Below are positions 37,601 to 49,960 of a stretch of DNA of 64,000 nucleotides, in pieces; within the stretch, counting starts at the first letter, position 1, and the number at the start of each line of letters is the position of its first letter. Below the pieces are notes generated by a model. The model did not search any database. It was not told where the DNA came from and saw only the letters and a list, made by a program, of their open reading frames with translations. The stretch is from assembly GCA_963965975.1 (NCBI GenBank), contig OZ014412.1, positions 11,856,849 through 11,920,848 on the forward strand, written 5' to 3'. This DNA is from Xestospongia bergquistia (Eukaryota; Porifera; Demospongiae; Haplosclerida; Petrosiidae). Position numbers and translations under genes: made by a program.

Positions 37601-39059
37601 AAAGAAAATAACCATTTGGAACGATGGTGCAAAGAGAAAGCATGTTGCACATGTGGAAATAGCACTAAGCAACCTGAACAGTTTGATGATAAGAAGAAAA
37701 TGGTCAATAAAAAGTCATCAAACAAAAACAAAATACTTAATTGGCTCAGTGGATGGTTTAATGAACCAGAAGAAAGCTTATGTTTTGATGTCAACTTTTT
37801 TGGCTTCAATTCATTGTATCGCTGGATATTTGTATTCTCTTCGTTTCTTGGTTTGACTGTTTCAGGATATTTCTATTGTATTTGTTTACTTTATATCTTC
37901 ATTAACATTGATGTAATACGACATGTGGTAAAAGCTGTGAGTGGGAAAGGTACAAAAATGTTATAAAAATCACTTCAATTACTACATGTTTATCTTTTCA
38001 TACCTAGTGGAACAATTGATTTACATTGGACTATTAACATTGGCTATCTTATTCATCTATGCTGTCTTCTCTTTTGCCTTAATGCGTAACTTTTTTGATA
38101 CAGCTGACAACAATCTATTCTGTGATTCATTATGGCAATGCTATGTCACTGTAATAAGAGAAGGTTTGCTAAACACTTTTGGAGGAGTAAGCTGACAAAA
38201 TTGTTGTTCTTTTTATGTTATGAATTATTTTTATAGTCTGTTCCAGTGTCTTATGATGGTCAGCTTGAATCTCGTTTTGTAACATATACTTGGAGATCTT
38301 TTATTGATTTGTCATTTCTTGTCATAGTGGTTATTGTTATCATGAATGTTATTGTAGCTATTTTTGTGGACAGTTTCTCTGAACTTCGTGCAAAAAGAGT
38401 GAGGGTTTGATATAATTAATTTTCAAGTTTTAATTTTTAATGCAGGATGATGCTCTAAAAGATAAGAATAATTATTGCTTCATTTGTGGTATTGAGAGTG
38501 ATGTCTTTGAAAAGAAAGGAACGGTAATACAGATACACATGTCTGATGCATCATTTTAATAGCATAATTATGTACAAGGCATACCTGCATGGTCAAAGAT
38601 TGAACTAGGTATTGAGCTTGTGATAATGACAGTATAGTACTAAGAAATGAACATAGCTGTATCAGTATTATAATTCCATAAATAATCTATGTCATTCAAC
38701 AATTTAATTTGTATAGTCATTCTCTGATCATTATCATGGGAGTCATAACATGTACAACTACATCTATTATACACTTTACATCTACTCAATGCGAACTCAA
38801 GATCATAATGCAGTAGAGAAGTATGTCTATGAATCTGTAAGTTAATACCTTCCAAATTACAGCACAATATATTGTGATCTCTTTTAAATTTAAGATGGAG
38901 AAAAAAAGTATAAAGTTTTTCCCACTTCGTAAAGCTAAAGAACTAGGTGGTTGTGTGTCTGCGTCTGATACACAACACTCTCTACAGACGTTGCTTACAT
39001 GTTTGGAAAAAAAGAAAAAAGATAATCTAGCTGTCTCAACACAGCAACCTCTTAAATGA
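19681..39059 (+). CDS. Inositol 1,4,5-trisphosphate receptor-like Ca2+ release channel
   Basis: About 71 exons, about 2,650 residues, similar to the usual 2,700. IP3 receptors are ER tetramers that release Ca2+. First exon 19681-19763 (MSIPIYEGDTVLLSCAEAKG) matches the family N-terminus (GD..SLYAEG). Domains: N-terminal beta-trefoil (residues 1-200, 19681-21989); MIR repeats (200-400; SIVRLHNVKLDSYIASS, HVRLKHCLDQKYLAI); RIH (430-800; VRSAYLDFVVSAYLDEMF, 25735-25923); long helical middle; RIH-associated region (35499-36171; LQGLAENPVVNDQTI); channel (37135-38398) with several membrane segments, S5 (IGLLTLAILFIYAVFSFALM), pore, S6 (LVIVVIVIMNVIVAIFVDSF); then the zinc-finger-like linker CFICGIESDVF ... 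SHNMYNY (38446-38836) typical of this superfamily, and a Lys-rich tail. All exons are open. Odd: the GGGVGD filter is not present (FGGSVPVSYDG at 38178-38269), and basic IP3 contacts look poorly kept. Confidence 0.9.
23007..23056 (+). other. 50-bp GC-AG intron in the channel gene
   Basis: Reading frame is kept only if exon 22929-23006 ends ...AAAGAA and the intron starts gcaagt and ends ttatag. No GT donor in reach joins in frame to VDDISVV. The gcaagt donor is preserved in both decayed copies (near 39937 and 52144). Confidence 0.7.
26241..27433. mobile_element. Non-coding DNA-transposon-like insertion in a channel-gene intron
   Basis: The intron 26148-27566 is far longer than its neighbours. 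It holds a ~1.19-kb block with short inverted ends, tacacagtaaaaagtgac on the left and, in inverse, tacacagcaaaaaacac on the right. The interior has scattered wobbly motifs resembling gttaaaataaccca and gtaacagtt. No coding frame. Ends are clear only for about 15 bp, so the class is not assigned. Confidence 0.5.
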
Positions 39060-39740
39060 AGACAACCTTTTATGATTTACAGTTCATTGTCACCGTAATT
39101 ATTGTTCATGCCTTTTATAGTTAGATATGGTTATATTATATTAGAAGCTGATTTTTTATAGTAGCATAGTACATAAATAACTTTGCCTTCAGAAAATATT
39201 TTGATCTATAATTATTATTTCATTTTAACAAACATATTAAAGTTTGGTTTTGGACTGCAAGTATGATCGTATTATGTATAATTATAATAGATTTTAGTCA
39301 GAACGTAATTTCAGTCAACTCATTGACAATCAAAGTGATGGCTATTTCAGTCCGTGGAATTTTGTGCCTATTTTTAATTTTCGATTTATTTGAAAATCAA
39401 TTGGCGGAAATAGTCGATTTTTGAAAATCAGTTCCAAAGTCACAATACTAATAATGTATGCCATGACACAGACTTCGTGTGCAAATAAGAAAGAGCACAT
39501 ATTTCTGGGAGTTGGTGGCAGATGGAGCAGGAGCAGGAGCGTTTACACGTGGAGAAGGTGGCAGAGGGAGCTAAATGAACTTTAGGTGGTAGCTAGAAAA
39601 GATGTTTAGGTGAAGAAGATAAAGGTAAGGCAGCTTGTAGCTGCTTAAATATGACTATTATATGTAGAGGAAGGACAATGTTTGTTTTATGGGAAAGATA
39701 TAAGAGGGATGAGGCAACATTGGTGGCAGCAGCTGAATAT
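39060..39740. other. 3' flank of the channel gene
   Basis: This should hold the 3' UTR and polyadenylation site. I note no strong coding signal. A short block at 39480-39740 is relatively G-rich and purine-biased on the plus strand. Confidence 0.4.
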
Positions 39741-40740
39741 AGTTAGTATAAAACCTGAAGATCTTCAAATATACAAAATTGGTCTTTTAATTACATTTTA
39801 ATGACTATGCAGCATATTTAATTACTATTTATATTGTTTTGTATATAGCTAACTTTAATTGACCTAAAGAAGGTTTGTAATATGTCTGACATCATTTTTG
39901 AAATCACATCAGGAAATCCCAAAGAAGCAAGTTACTATATGTTCTATTATTTAATATATAAAGTATGTTTTTTATAGGTGGATGATATTAGTGTAGTTAA
40001 GAAAGTAAATCATGTAAGATTGAAGAACTGCTTGCACAAGAAGTATTTAGCAATTAAAAGTAAAATGATATTTTTGATTTATGGTGATATTCTTAAACTG
40101 AGCGTGACAGATATTGAAATATTTAACTAGACTGCTCCTATGCTAGCATTCTCTATCTAATTATTACTTTACTGCTATTCAAAACCAAGGATATAGTGTA
40201 TACCCATAGTAGGTCCACTCTTCCAGTTTTAATCCTTGAGTTTACTAATGTTTTATTATATTAAAATGCCATGATAATTATATTACCATATAGTTAGTAT
40301 CTCAATCTTAAGATGTACTATTATATCACTTTCTATTCTTATTTGAGGTGATCCCGGTGTTTTTCCCAATGATTCAACAGAAAAGAAAAAAGTGGAAGCA
40401 AATGGTTTAATGTCAGTATATTAATGATAAATTATAAATGCATATTATTTATTAAGAATATTATAGCTATAAGATAATTGGAAATTGTATACTATAAGAA
40501 CATTTGTGTTAAATGACATGTTTCATATAACTGACATTGGTACGTTAATTGTATACATGTATTTGTAGGTTTTCAGTTACATGTTTATGTCATTGACAAA
40601 ATTGATTAGTCGATTTAACCAATATATAATAATTTATAGGTTGCACAACAAGATACTGAGATGTAGTAGACATCACGCCGCTTTCATGACTAATGTACTG
40701 ATTGAAATGAGGAAGGAACATGTAACTACTACATATGGCT
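39741..40740 (+). repeat. Shuffled partial copy of channel-gene exons (copy C)
   Basis: 39741-40440 matches 22843-23500 (the exons from ...NVQ to KWFN). This is joined directly to a scrap of 24735-24775 and then to about 27717-27970. Stops and a lost donor (attaaaagtaa instead of attaaaggtaa near 40062) show it is not coding. It shares changes with copy B (aagaactgcttgcac) that the functional gene lacks, so it probably derives from B or their common source. Confidence 0.85.
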
Positions 40741-42119
40741 TTTGAATGGCAGTTGCATGCATGCTCCTTTCTCCTTTATTTCATGTTAGTAACACCAAAT
40801 GGATTAGAAGTAGCTGAGCAGGAGTTGTCAGGATTCTATATGTTTGCCTTTAGCATGTATATTAAGGATAGCTCTTTTGTTCTAGATTTATGCTTTAGAT
40901 GTGACATTAGGTACTGTAGATATTAGAAAAGCAGCATTCTCTTATATAACTTTGCAATGAAATATTATTAATTAAACCAGGGATATTTCATTTTTATATT
41001 AATGACAATATCAGATTATAATTCAAATTATACTGATGTTAAAAAAATATCCAAGATATTAATCTAAGACACTAGCTAGTATTATGTTCAAAGCCTTGTG
41101 TAATAATAGTGCATTAATTGACCACATCCTTGCAATAAAATATGAGATGTTAATTTTTGACATGTCACTGCTTTTACATCACAAATGGTACAGATAAACT
41201 ATCTTGGTTATGATAAATTAATTATGGCGTGTGGCCTAAGTCAACAGACTACTGGAAGAAGGCAACAGATAATAACTGATTAATTTTATTGCTTGTTTAT
41301 TTGATGTAGGTTAAATTTAGTGATCCAGCAATTATTATAATTGTCCTATAAAAAAAATACATGTTGTGTGAAAATCTGCTTAAGATCAAAAACATCAAAT
41401 TAAAACTACTTAAGTGACAAATAATAATTATGTATATTTATAATGCATTTATATATGTGTGTGTGTGTGTGTGTGTGTAGATAGAGAGAGAGATATTAGC
41501 AACTATAATATGCTGCATGCTAAAAATTGCCACAATAAACTGAAAAGGTTGAAGGTCTAAATCGTCAATATCTCAGAAAGTATATCCTCTATTTTAAACT
41601 AAGTGCTTACAAAACTAAACCATGACCAGTATGTGCACATTAATGTTTTTAGAGTATGTTAAACATTGTTGTTGCGAGCTGTGTTCAGATGATTTATTCA
41701 CTGCAGACAGATGATATTAAACTACAGGTGTGCCTTAATCATAATTGGTGGGGCAGTGACAGTCACAGTCAAGTGACATTTTTCTAAGACTCTGTTCTTT
41801 TGCTAACTTGCGTACTTTGTACACTTAGTGTGGGTTTTCTAACTTTTACTACATTGATAGTCTCATGACAGCAAAAACTTTTAGATGCATCTAATTATCG
41901 CTACAACTGTTGGTAAAGAAAGCTGTCAATTGTCTTTAGCAAAGAGAGAGGGGCTAGCTATGCGAGACTAAGCTGTCAATTATAATTGTATTTTGTCCCC
42001 ACATTACTTTTATTGTAGCAAACACTCCTTCCGTATTGTCTGTACTTTTTTAAAGGCCTTTCAGAATTTTCAAGCTTTGCTTTCCATTTATCTAGAACGG
42101 CTTACTTACTTAACTTTTG
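40741..42119. other. Intergenic, no feature seen
   Basis: AT-rich DNA with a microsatellite; no exon with splice signals and no similarity to the rest of the window that I noticed. Confidence 0.5.
41455..41492. repeat. GT/GA microsatellite
   Basis: A run of (GT) about 12 units long followed by gatagagagagaga. Confidence 0.9.
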
Positions 42120-42124
42120 CCATT

Positions 42125-42200
<76 letters not shown>

Positions 42201-42234
42201 CCTCTATCTCTATCTCACTCTCTCTCTAACTATA
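42120..42234. repeat. (CT)n microsatellite
   Basis: A nearly pure CT run of about 90 bp with short interruptions at the right. A Leu-Ser open frame across it is an artefact. Confidence 0.95.
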
Positions 42235-43559
42235 ACAACTGGTAAATACCTTTTAATATGTAATCCTAGTATAAATGACCTAGTTGGAAATTTTTATTAC
42301 AACAGACTTCAACGAATTTAATTTACTCATATAATTTAATAAGCATATACTTTAACACCTAATTTAGCATATTATTTGACTGAGTTATATGAAATGTCAT
42401 GGCACTATATTCGATTACTTATGTATAGTGATTACAGAGACCCTGTTCATGTGAAGAATGACTGAGATTTAGTGGAATTTCAACGTCATCAACCTAATTG
42501 GGTGTGGTGTTGTAGTTGGATCTTTTTGTGACTCATTGGTTCTATGCGACTATCTCTTGATCAGTTTACTTTTACTATTAAAGGTATTTTTGATAGTTTC
42601 TAAACTTTTCTGCTGAAGGTAGAGAATGCTTACATGAGCATTCATTAATAAATACATTGCTACATTAATATAGTTACATTGCTAACCTTTTACATGTTAG
42701 AATTTGTTTGATTAGGTCAACATGTTAAATATACATTGAAGATCTAATAAATACTGTCAAGATATGAATTTTTTGAGGGAAATTATTTTCATGCTATTCA
42801 CGAAGATATTTGCATCTATGGGATCTATTGTCCACATTGAACTGACCCTTTAATTACCAGTTAATATACCTGGCTATTTGTTGCTCTTTAGCATTTTTTT
42901 GACTTTTAGAATAACAACATGATATTTGTAATTTTCATTTGATCTACTACAGAGTTGGTGCTTAATCTTTTAATTTGCTTTGTCATCACATTCACAGCAT
43001 GTTATTAGTTAAGTCTGTTGTATCTTGTTTGAAGACTTGAAAGTTACAGATCTGCAATCATCAATTTCTTGCTATTGTTACTTTTATAAGTTAGTTTATA
43101 TTATATGTAGTGTATCAAACTTGAAAATTTCACACATTCATATAATTCATATAATAAAAGTTTCTTAGGCATTTTCTAAATTAAACCACACCCACAACAA
43201 ACTTCATACACAAAATTAAATACCTCTATAAATTTTTATTATATTTACAAACTACTAGAATTTGAACTGTTAAATTTATTATATATAATTTATTATTGTG
43301 CTAAACATTTACATGTATTAACTATGTCAACTTTGTTATTACCATAACAACCAGCACTCCCAGCACCACCAAGGCAACAGTTACTTAACAAGCTCCTCCT
43401 AGACTCTCCTCTCAGCAAACCACACCTACTATAATAGCTCCACCCCTCAATTAACTCTGATGGGTGCTACACAGTTAACCCTAGCCTCGTTCCCCAGCGT
43501 TCCTGGGTACGAGGCTAAATTAACACTAGCTCACTCAGTCCAATAATACTGGGACACAT

Positions 43560-44695
43560 TATTATCAAAGTCAAACGACAACATTAGCACAACAACAAGC
43601 TGTTTTATACTCTGCAATCACTGGTGGAACAGCTAGAATACAACCTTTAATAATAATAATTAATCATATTTCATACTTTGCTAACAGTAAAAAGTATGAT
43701 TGCAAAATAATTTAACATGATTGGCAAAATATTGTAGGTACAATGTATTATGCCAGCATTAGTTGATTTATTCTAATACATTTTAATAAATATTTAGATA
43801 AAACAGAACAATATTTAAACTGACAATATATCATGCAGTGTAGTAGAGATATGTTGGTTTTTTAATAAAAAATAGTCATTCTAGTTTTGTATTTAAAGTA
43901 TGTATTTAGAATAAATTCATCTCTATTTCTCTGCTTTTCTTTAGATTCCAAATACTCCTCTCTCTTTAATTCAACATGGTGGTATTCCTTATGCTGCTGT
44001 ACCTACTGCCACTGGTATTCAATATATACCAATTACCCTCAATCTTCAGGAACTATCAGCAAAACAACAAACCAGTCAACAATTGCAGGTAATTACTATA
44101 TATATCAGGACTATTATCTTAGGATGAAAACTTTCCAGAAAGTCTAATCCCAAAATGTCTAATCCCAGAATGTCTAATCCCAGAATGTCTAAAGGTGATA
44201 ACTGAGGTGTTAATGAATTTATTGTCTAATCTGAAAAACTATATTTAAAAATCAAATGAAACAACACAGTGTCTAATTGCAGAAATGTATGATTTAATGC
44301 TTCTAAACTTTTCTGCTGAAGCTAGAGAATGCTTACATGAGCATTTATTAATAATACGCAAAGGTATGCATGATATCAAGTCAAGGATAACATCATTTAC
44401 TTTATATGGATTTCAAGTTTGTAACTTTACGAAATAGCTAGCACTCTTTTTTAATAAAACTTGTTGACTTACAAGGTGTTTTGAATAGTGCAAACCATTT
44501 CTCACTAGTTCATTCCTAATTATAACACCAAGTTAGTGTTCATTCTCAACAGAGTATACCAAATATATAGTTTCATTTTGTGTAATATTAGGGTGGTGAT
44601 GAAGATCTTTTAAATTCTAATGATGATGCTGAAAGTGATAAGGAAGAAGATATATAAGGGAACAGACAATACTATTGTCTGTCAGTTTGAAAAAG
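43560..44695 (+). pseudogene. TFIIA alpha/beta pseudogene (copy B)
   Basis: The exon at about 43560-43650 reads QQQAVLYSAITGGTARIQP and its donor is lost (ataataata instead of atggtaata). Exon 43945-44088 is open (IPNTPLSLIQHGGIPYAAV). The homologue of exon 16086-16289 is missing. Exon 44592-44695 has a one-base insertion (gatatataaggg versus gatatatgggg) that gives a stop. The final exon is deleted. In the first exon copy B is better preserved than copy A. Confidence 0.85.
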
Positions 44696-47600
44696 TAAGC
44701 ATTTTATTTGTTTATAATACTGTTTGTGAGTAAGTTTAGTGAATTGAGTAGCCAAACTTTTGCTGCCACACCCACAACCATTGCATTTATTTTAAACAGA
44801 AATTGCCCAAATTTTTAACCTACTTGATACCATTTCACAAGTGAATTTCAAATTTTCTTGGTACAACATGTAAGGTAAACCAAGGCTGTATGTAGACAAG
44901 GGTTAACAGATGCCCTACCAGTTTGGATATTTTCAGTTTTCTTTACTATGACTATAATAAATTTGTCAAAGTTTTACCCAACACCTGAGTGTTAATGGCT
45001 CAAAGGTGATATCTTTTACAAAATGCCAAGTTATTACGTTTATATAACCATGATATTTCTGATATAACTTATCATGAGATTCATACTAACCTTCCATTAC
45101 TTCTCCTTAAAATAACATGTAGTTTTTTTAGCATTATTATTTTAAAATTCTAAGTTGCCTGATTTGCTGTATTTCCATAGGACCTTTATGTCAAAACAAA
45201 ACCTGGTATTGTGTGTACCAGTCTCTCAATGCAATGTGTTTTTCTGTGTTGCAGCACTATAGCTACAGTTTCTTTCAACTTTTTATATTTTTCTAGTCTT
45301 TTGCCTCAGAGTCTTACCTTTTAAAGCAGTATCATAATGAAATTACATACTGTAGTTATAACATAAGGTGATTTAGATCCCTTAAGCTGTTAGATTCTAT
45401 ATTTTCAAATGGTAGGTCTATGTGCTTTACTCTATATAGAACTAGCACTCTATTCAAAATGTATTTACTCTGTAGTTGTATGGAACAATTGAAAGCAATG
45501 AATAAATTTAACCATGTCCTTTAACTGCCAATGCATATGGCAACCAACAAATTTTATTAACCCGTTAGTGTGAGTACTATTATAAAATATGAGTACTAGT
45601 GTGGCTTATCATGATATGAAGGCTTTAATCATCTCAGTAGCTTGATTTCTAACATTCTATAGTCTTTCACAGACACTGGCTAGTTTTTCCAATCTTTATA
45701 GCAATAGTCAGTGTTTTATTGTGAAGTCAGTGTCTTCTAATACAATTACAGGATGATTATTATCTTTAGGAATTAATGGAAGGTTTAAGTTTCAGCTTTG
45801 TTATCATATCCAGCTTATTCCAATTTTCTATTTTTAAGTTAACATTAACTGATTCTACCAGTATAGTCTATTTGTTTTGATGCCAGAAATTAGTAGTGAG
45901 TGTAAGTAGTATATATAGTTCATACCACATATCATAAATTAAATACTTGTGGTGTTATTCTTTGACTTATCATATGAAAATAGAAGCCCACATGTCTGTG
46001 TGTATAGAGTTGATTTTTCTTTTTTTTAAAAGAACAAATATATTAGCTATAGTAGTATAGTATTTTTACCTATATCTATATGATTAAACTTTTACAGTTA
46101 GTGTGTGTTTTCTTACCATACTAATTTCTCTCTTCAAGTGGCAGCCATTTTATTGATTAACAAAATTCATGAAATAACATTCCTTGTGATCAATGGCATC
46201 TACTATGCTTTACCTATAGAAAGTAAAATAAACTTTGTTATTGTGAGTTGTATCATATAAAAATGACATCAAAAGAACCAGATGGTCATCAGGAGACCAT
46301 TTGACTTTTAAATTTTGAATTTGGTCGAGTTATTAGATAGTTATGATAATTTTTTACCAACAAGGCAAACCCGAATAGACTATAGTACATTTGGAGTAGT
46401 CCTATGATGATATTACTCTTGCTATTACTGGGAACTCTTATATGTAGACTTCTCTGGTTATTTATTTCTATAAATTTTATCTATCATTTTAAAACAAACT
46501 GGTGTCTTAGAAATGGGGCTGGCTAGCAGCTTTATTTGTTTGCATTAACAAACTGATTGCATTGTACTAGACCCAATAGGGCAGTTCCTACAAAATGCAG
46601 GAAATTTCAATTTCTAAATATTATGTCTTAACAAGTATATACACAAACTAAGAGTAAAAGAGCATACCAAAAATTATCAAGCAGTGAAATCTAAAGATAT
46701 CAGGCAAGATTTTGTGATATCACAACATACTGCACTCAAGACATAAGAGATTTCAACTAAATAGAGAGTTGACAACTGATACATCTTGTTCTTTCACTTG
46801 TCATAAGAGGGTCTAACCAACTGAATTAAAATAAATCTAAATGTTTATATTTGGCTGAACCATTAATATTTAAAACAGGTCTGCCAGACACATCAAGAAA
46901 GTTCATGTCTGAAGCACAAACAACATGGAGCTAACTGTGCATAGAGAATTTACAGAAATATCCTCTTTGTTTATTTGTAGTCAATAATATACCATTCAGA
47001 CAACTCTTCAGTTTTTATACATAGAAAGGTAACATTTTTGCCTTTTTGATACATGCCCATAGATACCTGAACCAATTTGATATAATGTACATGACTACAA
47101 TATATTGATTTTTTTAAAATTAATCCCACTACATATATGTACCAACATCATGTTGTATGCCAGGCAGTAAGTGCCAAGCTTTTCATAAACTTACCATTCT
47201 AGCTGTTCCTAAAATTCTGGAGTCATTAATGTGTGAGTGAAGCTAGGTTTTGAAGTAATGAGGTGCTAAATTTACTAAATCACTTATGAATTTTGATTAA
47301 CTATTATAGGTGATAAGATATTTATTTATCAATAACTTCATAAGTGGCTTACCAGCAAATAGGTTGGTAAGTTATCCATGAATTTATTCATAATACACCT
47401 ATCTATTTAAAATGTCAAACCCAATTGTTTTATTTTAAAATAGTATATCCCCAGACATCCATCTAAGAAGGCATCTGGCATATTTCAAGCATTTTCTTGG
47501 CACCGGATGCTTCAGCCTGAAAGAATTTCAGGTGACCAATCAAATTATTGCTTTCATACGACATTATATATTTCACACACTGGAATCACTGGAATGCGCG

Positions 47601-47739
47601 GGCTCAAAACTAAGATGGAGGGCTATTCCAAATTTCCAATACTACAAGTGTCTGTTTCAAGAAGTGCTTTGATTATTGAGGCAGCTGATACACTTTACTT
47701 TTGCTTTTACTTTTTGGTTACTTAGAACTGTTTTCATAC

Positions 47740-47950
47740 TTCATGTATTGTACGGAAGCCTCAGACAGACCTTCTTATTTCCAATTCAATATAACAAGGT
47801 TATACAGAGTTTAAATGTCCATCCTCGGCTTCCTTAAATACAATATACAACCAAAGTCAGGGAACCAACCTAATTGGAAACATCTCGCTAGTGCTCAATT
47901 CTAAGAGATAGCTCATGGTACTCATGCTCCGCATTTTATTAAGTAACAAG
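47740..47950 (-). repeat. Inverted partial copy of the 18.12-kb MITE centre
   Basis: Reads as the reverse complement of about 18283-18490 (for example tctcttagaattgagcactagcgagatgtttcc on the minus strand in pieces). A second, weaker related block follows at 47960-48110 on the plus strand (ggaattggaatgtccatctg). Confidence 0.75.
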
Positions 47951-48791
47951 AAAATCCTAGAAATGGGGCACGTGCCAAAAATGGAATTAGGAATAAGAAA
48001 TTGGAACTCAAATGGGTGGTCGTTAATTGGGATTTTTAAATACGCCAAGGTTCGAGGGAGAAATAAGAAACAGGAATTGGAATGTCCATCTGGGGCTTTC
48101 ATAGTAATCCCTAAGTGTGCAGGATAACTGTTTCTCGTTAGTGAGTAGATGTCTTGGAGCGATACTAATTCAAAAAAACAATGAGCCCAATGTATATCAG
48201 TGATGAGATTAAATATTCATAACCCAGTCAGTGTTTTTCTTAGTTTTTGCTGGTACTTTGCTTTCTTTAGCAACTAAAATGTGCTATGAGATACCAGGAC
48301 AAGTAAAACACTGTGATCTTCACAGCTTAGTGGTAAATTCTGTAAATTTTTCTTGTGGCTTAGAAGCGAGATAATGATCTCTTAGTGCAGTGGATGAAAC
48401 AAGATGAGTACACTTAGACTTGCATCGTTTTGGAGCTTCATCTTCTTGGTCATCTACAGCTATTTCACTGCTTACTTCAGCATCATCACTATTAACTAGG
48501 TAGCCTAGTGCAATCACTTTCTTCATGCAGTAAAGTGCTTGCAGGCACAACTTTTCATCAATGTCATCACTATCAAAATAAGTGAAGGACTGACTATTTC
48601 CTTTTCAAAACATTCAGCAATTCTTTTAAAAACTCATTATCCATTCTAGAACAAAACACTAAAGCTGATATACTGAAAACATCACAACCGCATATGCAAA
48701 CGATATCTAGTATTCTGACAATAACAAATTGTGTTCAAAAAATGGAACAAAAATGCACTATATGCTGGTAGTTAAATGCTTTGTGGTCTGA

Positions 48792-48937
48792 GTTAGTTAG
48801 ATATCTGTTTTAGGATTCTTAGTGCTTTAGACCACCTCAAGGATTGTTGAAACATTGGCTACACTTTGGTTACTGTATAAACAATCCCTTGGTGGTCTAA
48901 ATCACTAAGAAACCTGAGACAGATATACCTAACCTAT
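48792..48937. repeat. Hairpin (imperfect inverted repeat)
   Basis: The arm at 48792-48847 (cttagtgctttagaccacct, caaggattgtt) is the inverse of 48880-48937 (aacaatcccttggtggtcta, aatcactaag). Arms are about 56 bp at roughly 80% identity with a ~30-bp loop. Foldback element or hairpin RNA source; no evidence for either beyond the structure. Confidence 0.75.
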
Positions 48938-49960
48938 ATTTAGGAGATAGCATGCAAATAGACCACCATCAATCCATCTGACAAAGTAAACATTGTCACA
49001 CATATATACACGAAGTTGCTCACTGTGTATTAATACATTCTCTACACACTTCGGACAGTCTACTTGTGCATTTTATGATCCATTTTAATTTCCTTAAAAT
49101 GTCACTTTGAAAGAGCTGTAAATATGAAGACAAAACCAGTTGTGTCTTACCTTTCCTCTAATAATTATTTGTCAAAATTGATATGCATTCTTCAATGATG
49201 AATTGACAACAAACTAGAGATAGTTGTCTTGTAGTGATTGACAAAGTATAAATCTAAATGTATAATGCATGCATTTCTTTGTCATACTATAGTGTATGAA
49301 TGTATGTGTATGGATAATATGTATTCAAGTATATATTGATCTGTGACTTATTAATTTTACACTGTCCTCTTTGACAATTATTTTACCAGGAAATTTTTGA
49401 GAGAAAGGCTTTTCATAGTTTGCTTCTAAAAACTCATTTCTAGAAATGAATTTTTGCAGATACTAAGGAAATTACATCAATATATATACTTGCTTAATTA
49501 TAGCTTTATGATCAACACTTATAACACTTTTTCAATATAATTAAGGGGAAAATTAACTTAGAGCTCTTTATGTCAAGACAGTTATCATCTCCTCACAAGG
49601 GACATTGTCAGTAGAAGATACTGATGGTGTCCAAGATAGTCAGTCTTGCATGACTACTCTTTAACAGTTGGTAGGTTTTTCTAAAGAGAGCTAGTGACAG
49701 TTTAGCATCTTTCCTTTTGTTATTGTAGCCTGTACAATCTGTCCAATATTAAAACCTATTCATTCAGGTTATGACTGATACTAATATTTGCAAGTAAATT
49801 GGAAAAAACGTAGTATTAAAACTTTGTGGTATATACATACTGAAATCACAAAAACCTGAAAATTAACACCTCAAAATAATAAATAATATTCTGTACAATA
49901 CTTTATAAATAAACTGTGAAATAATTGTTATAATGTGTTGTCTTCTCTTCTTTTTAATCG

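Larger units (their letters stand above)
46701..49445. other. Insert inside copy B
   Basis: About 2.7 kb with no counterpart at 20040. It holds an inverted relic of the 18.3-kb MITE centre, a hairpin at 48792-48937, and an unrecognised acidic minus-strand frame at 48550-48320 (SDDAEVSSEIAVDDQEDEAP) without clear splice partners. No transposase motif is seen. Confidence 0.5.

Noticed and set aside
41993-42229. Leu/Ser-rich open frame
   Set aside because: Low-complexity CT microsatellite read as codons.
48320-48550. Acidic minus-strand 76-codon frame
   Set aside because: Composition is protein-like, but I found no partner exons or recognisable domain; mentioned only as part of the copy B insert.
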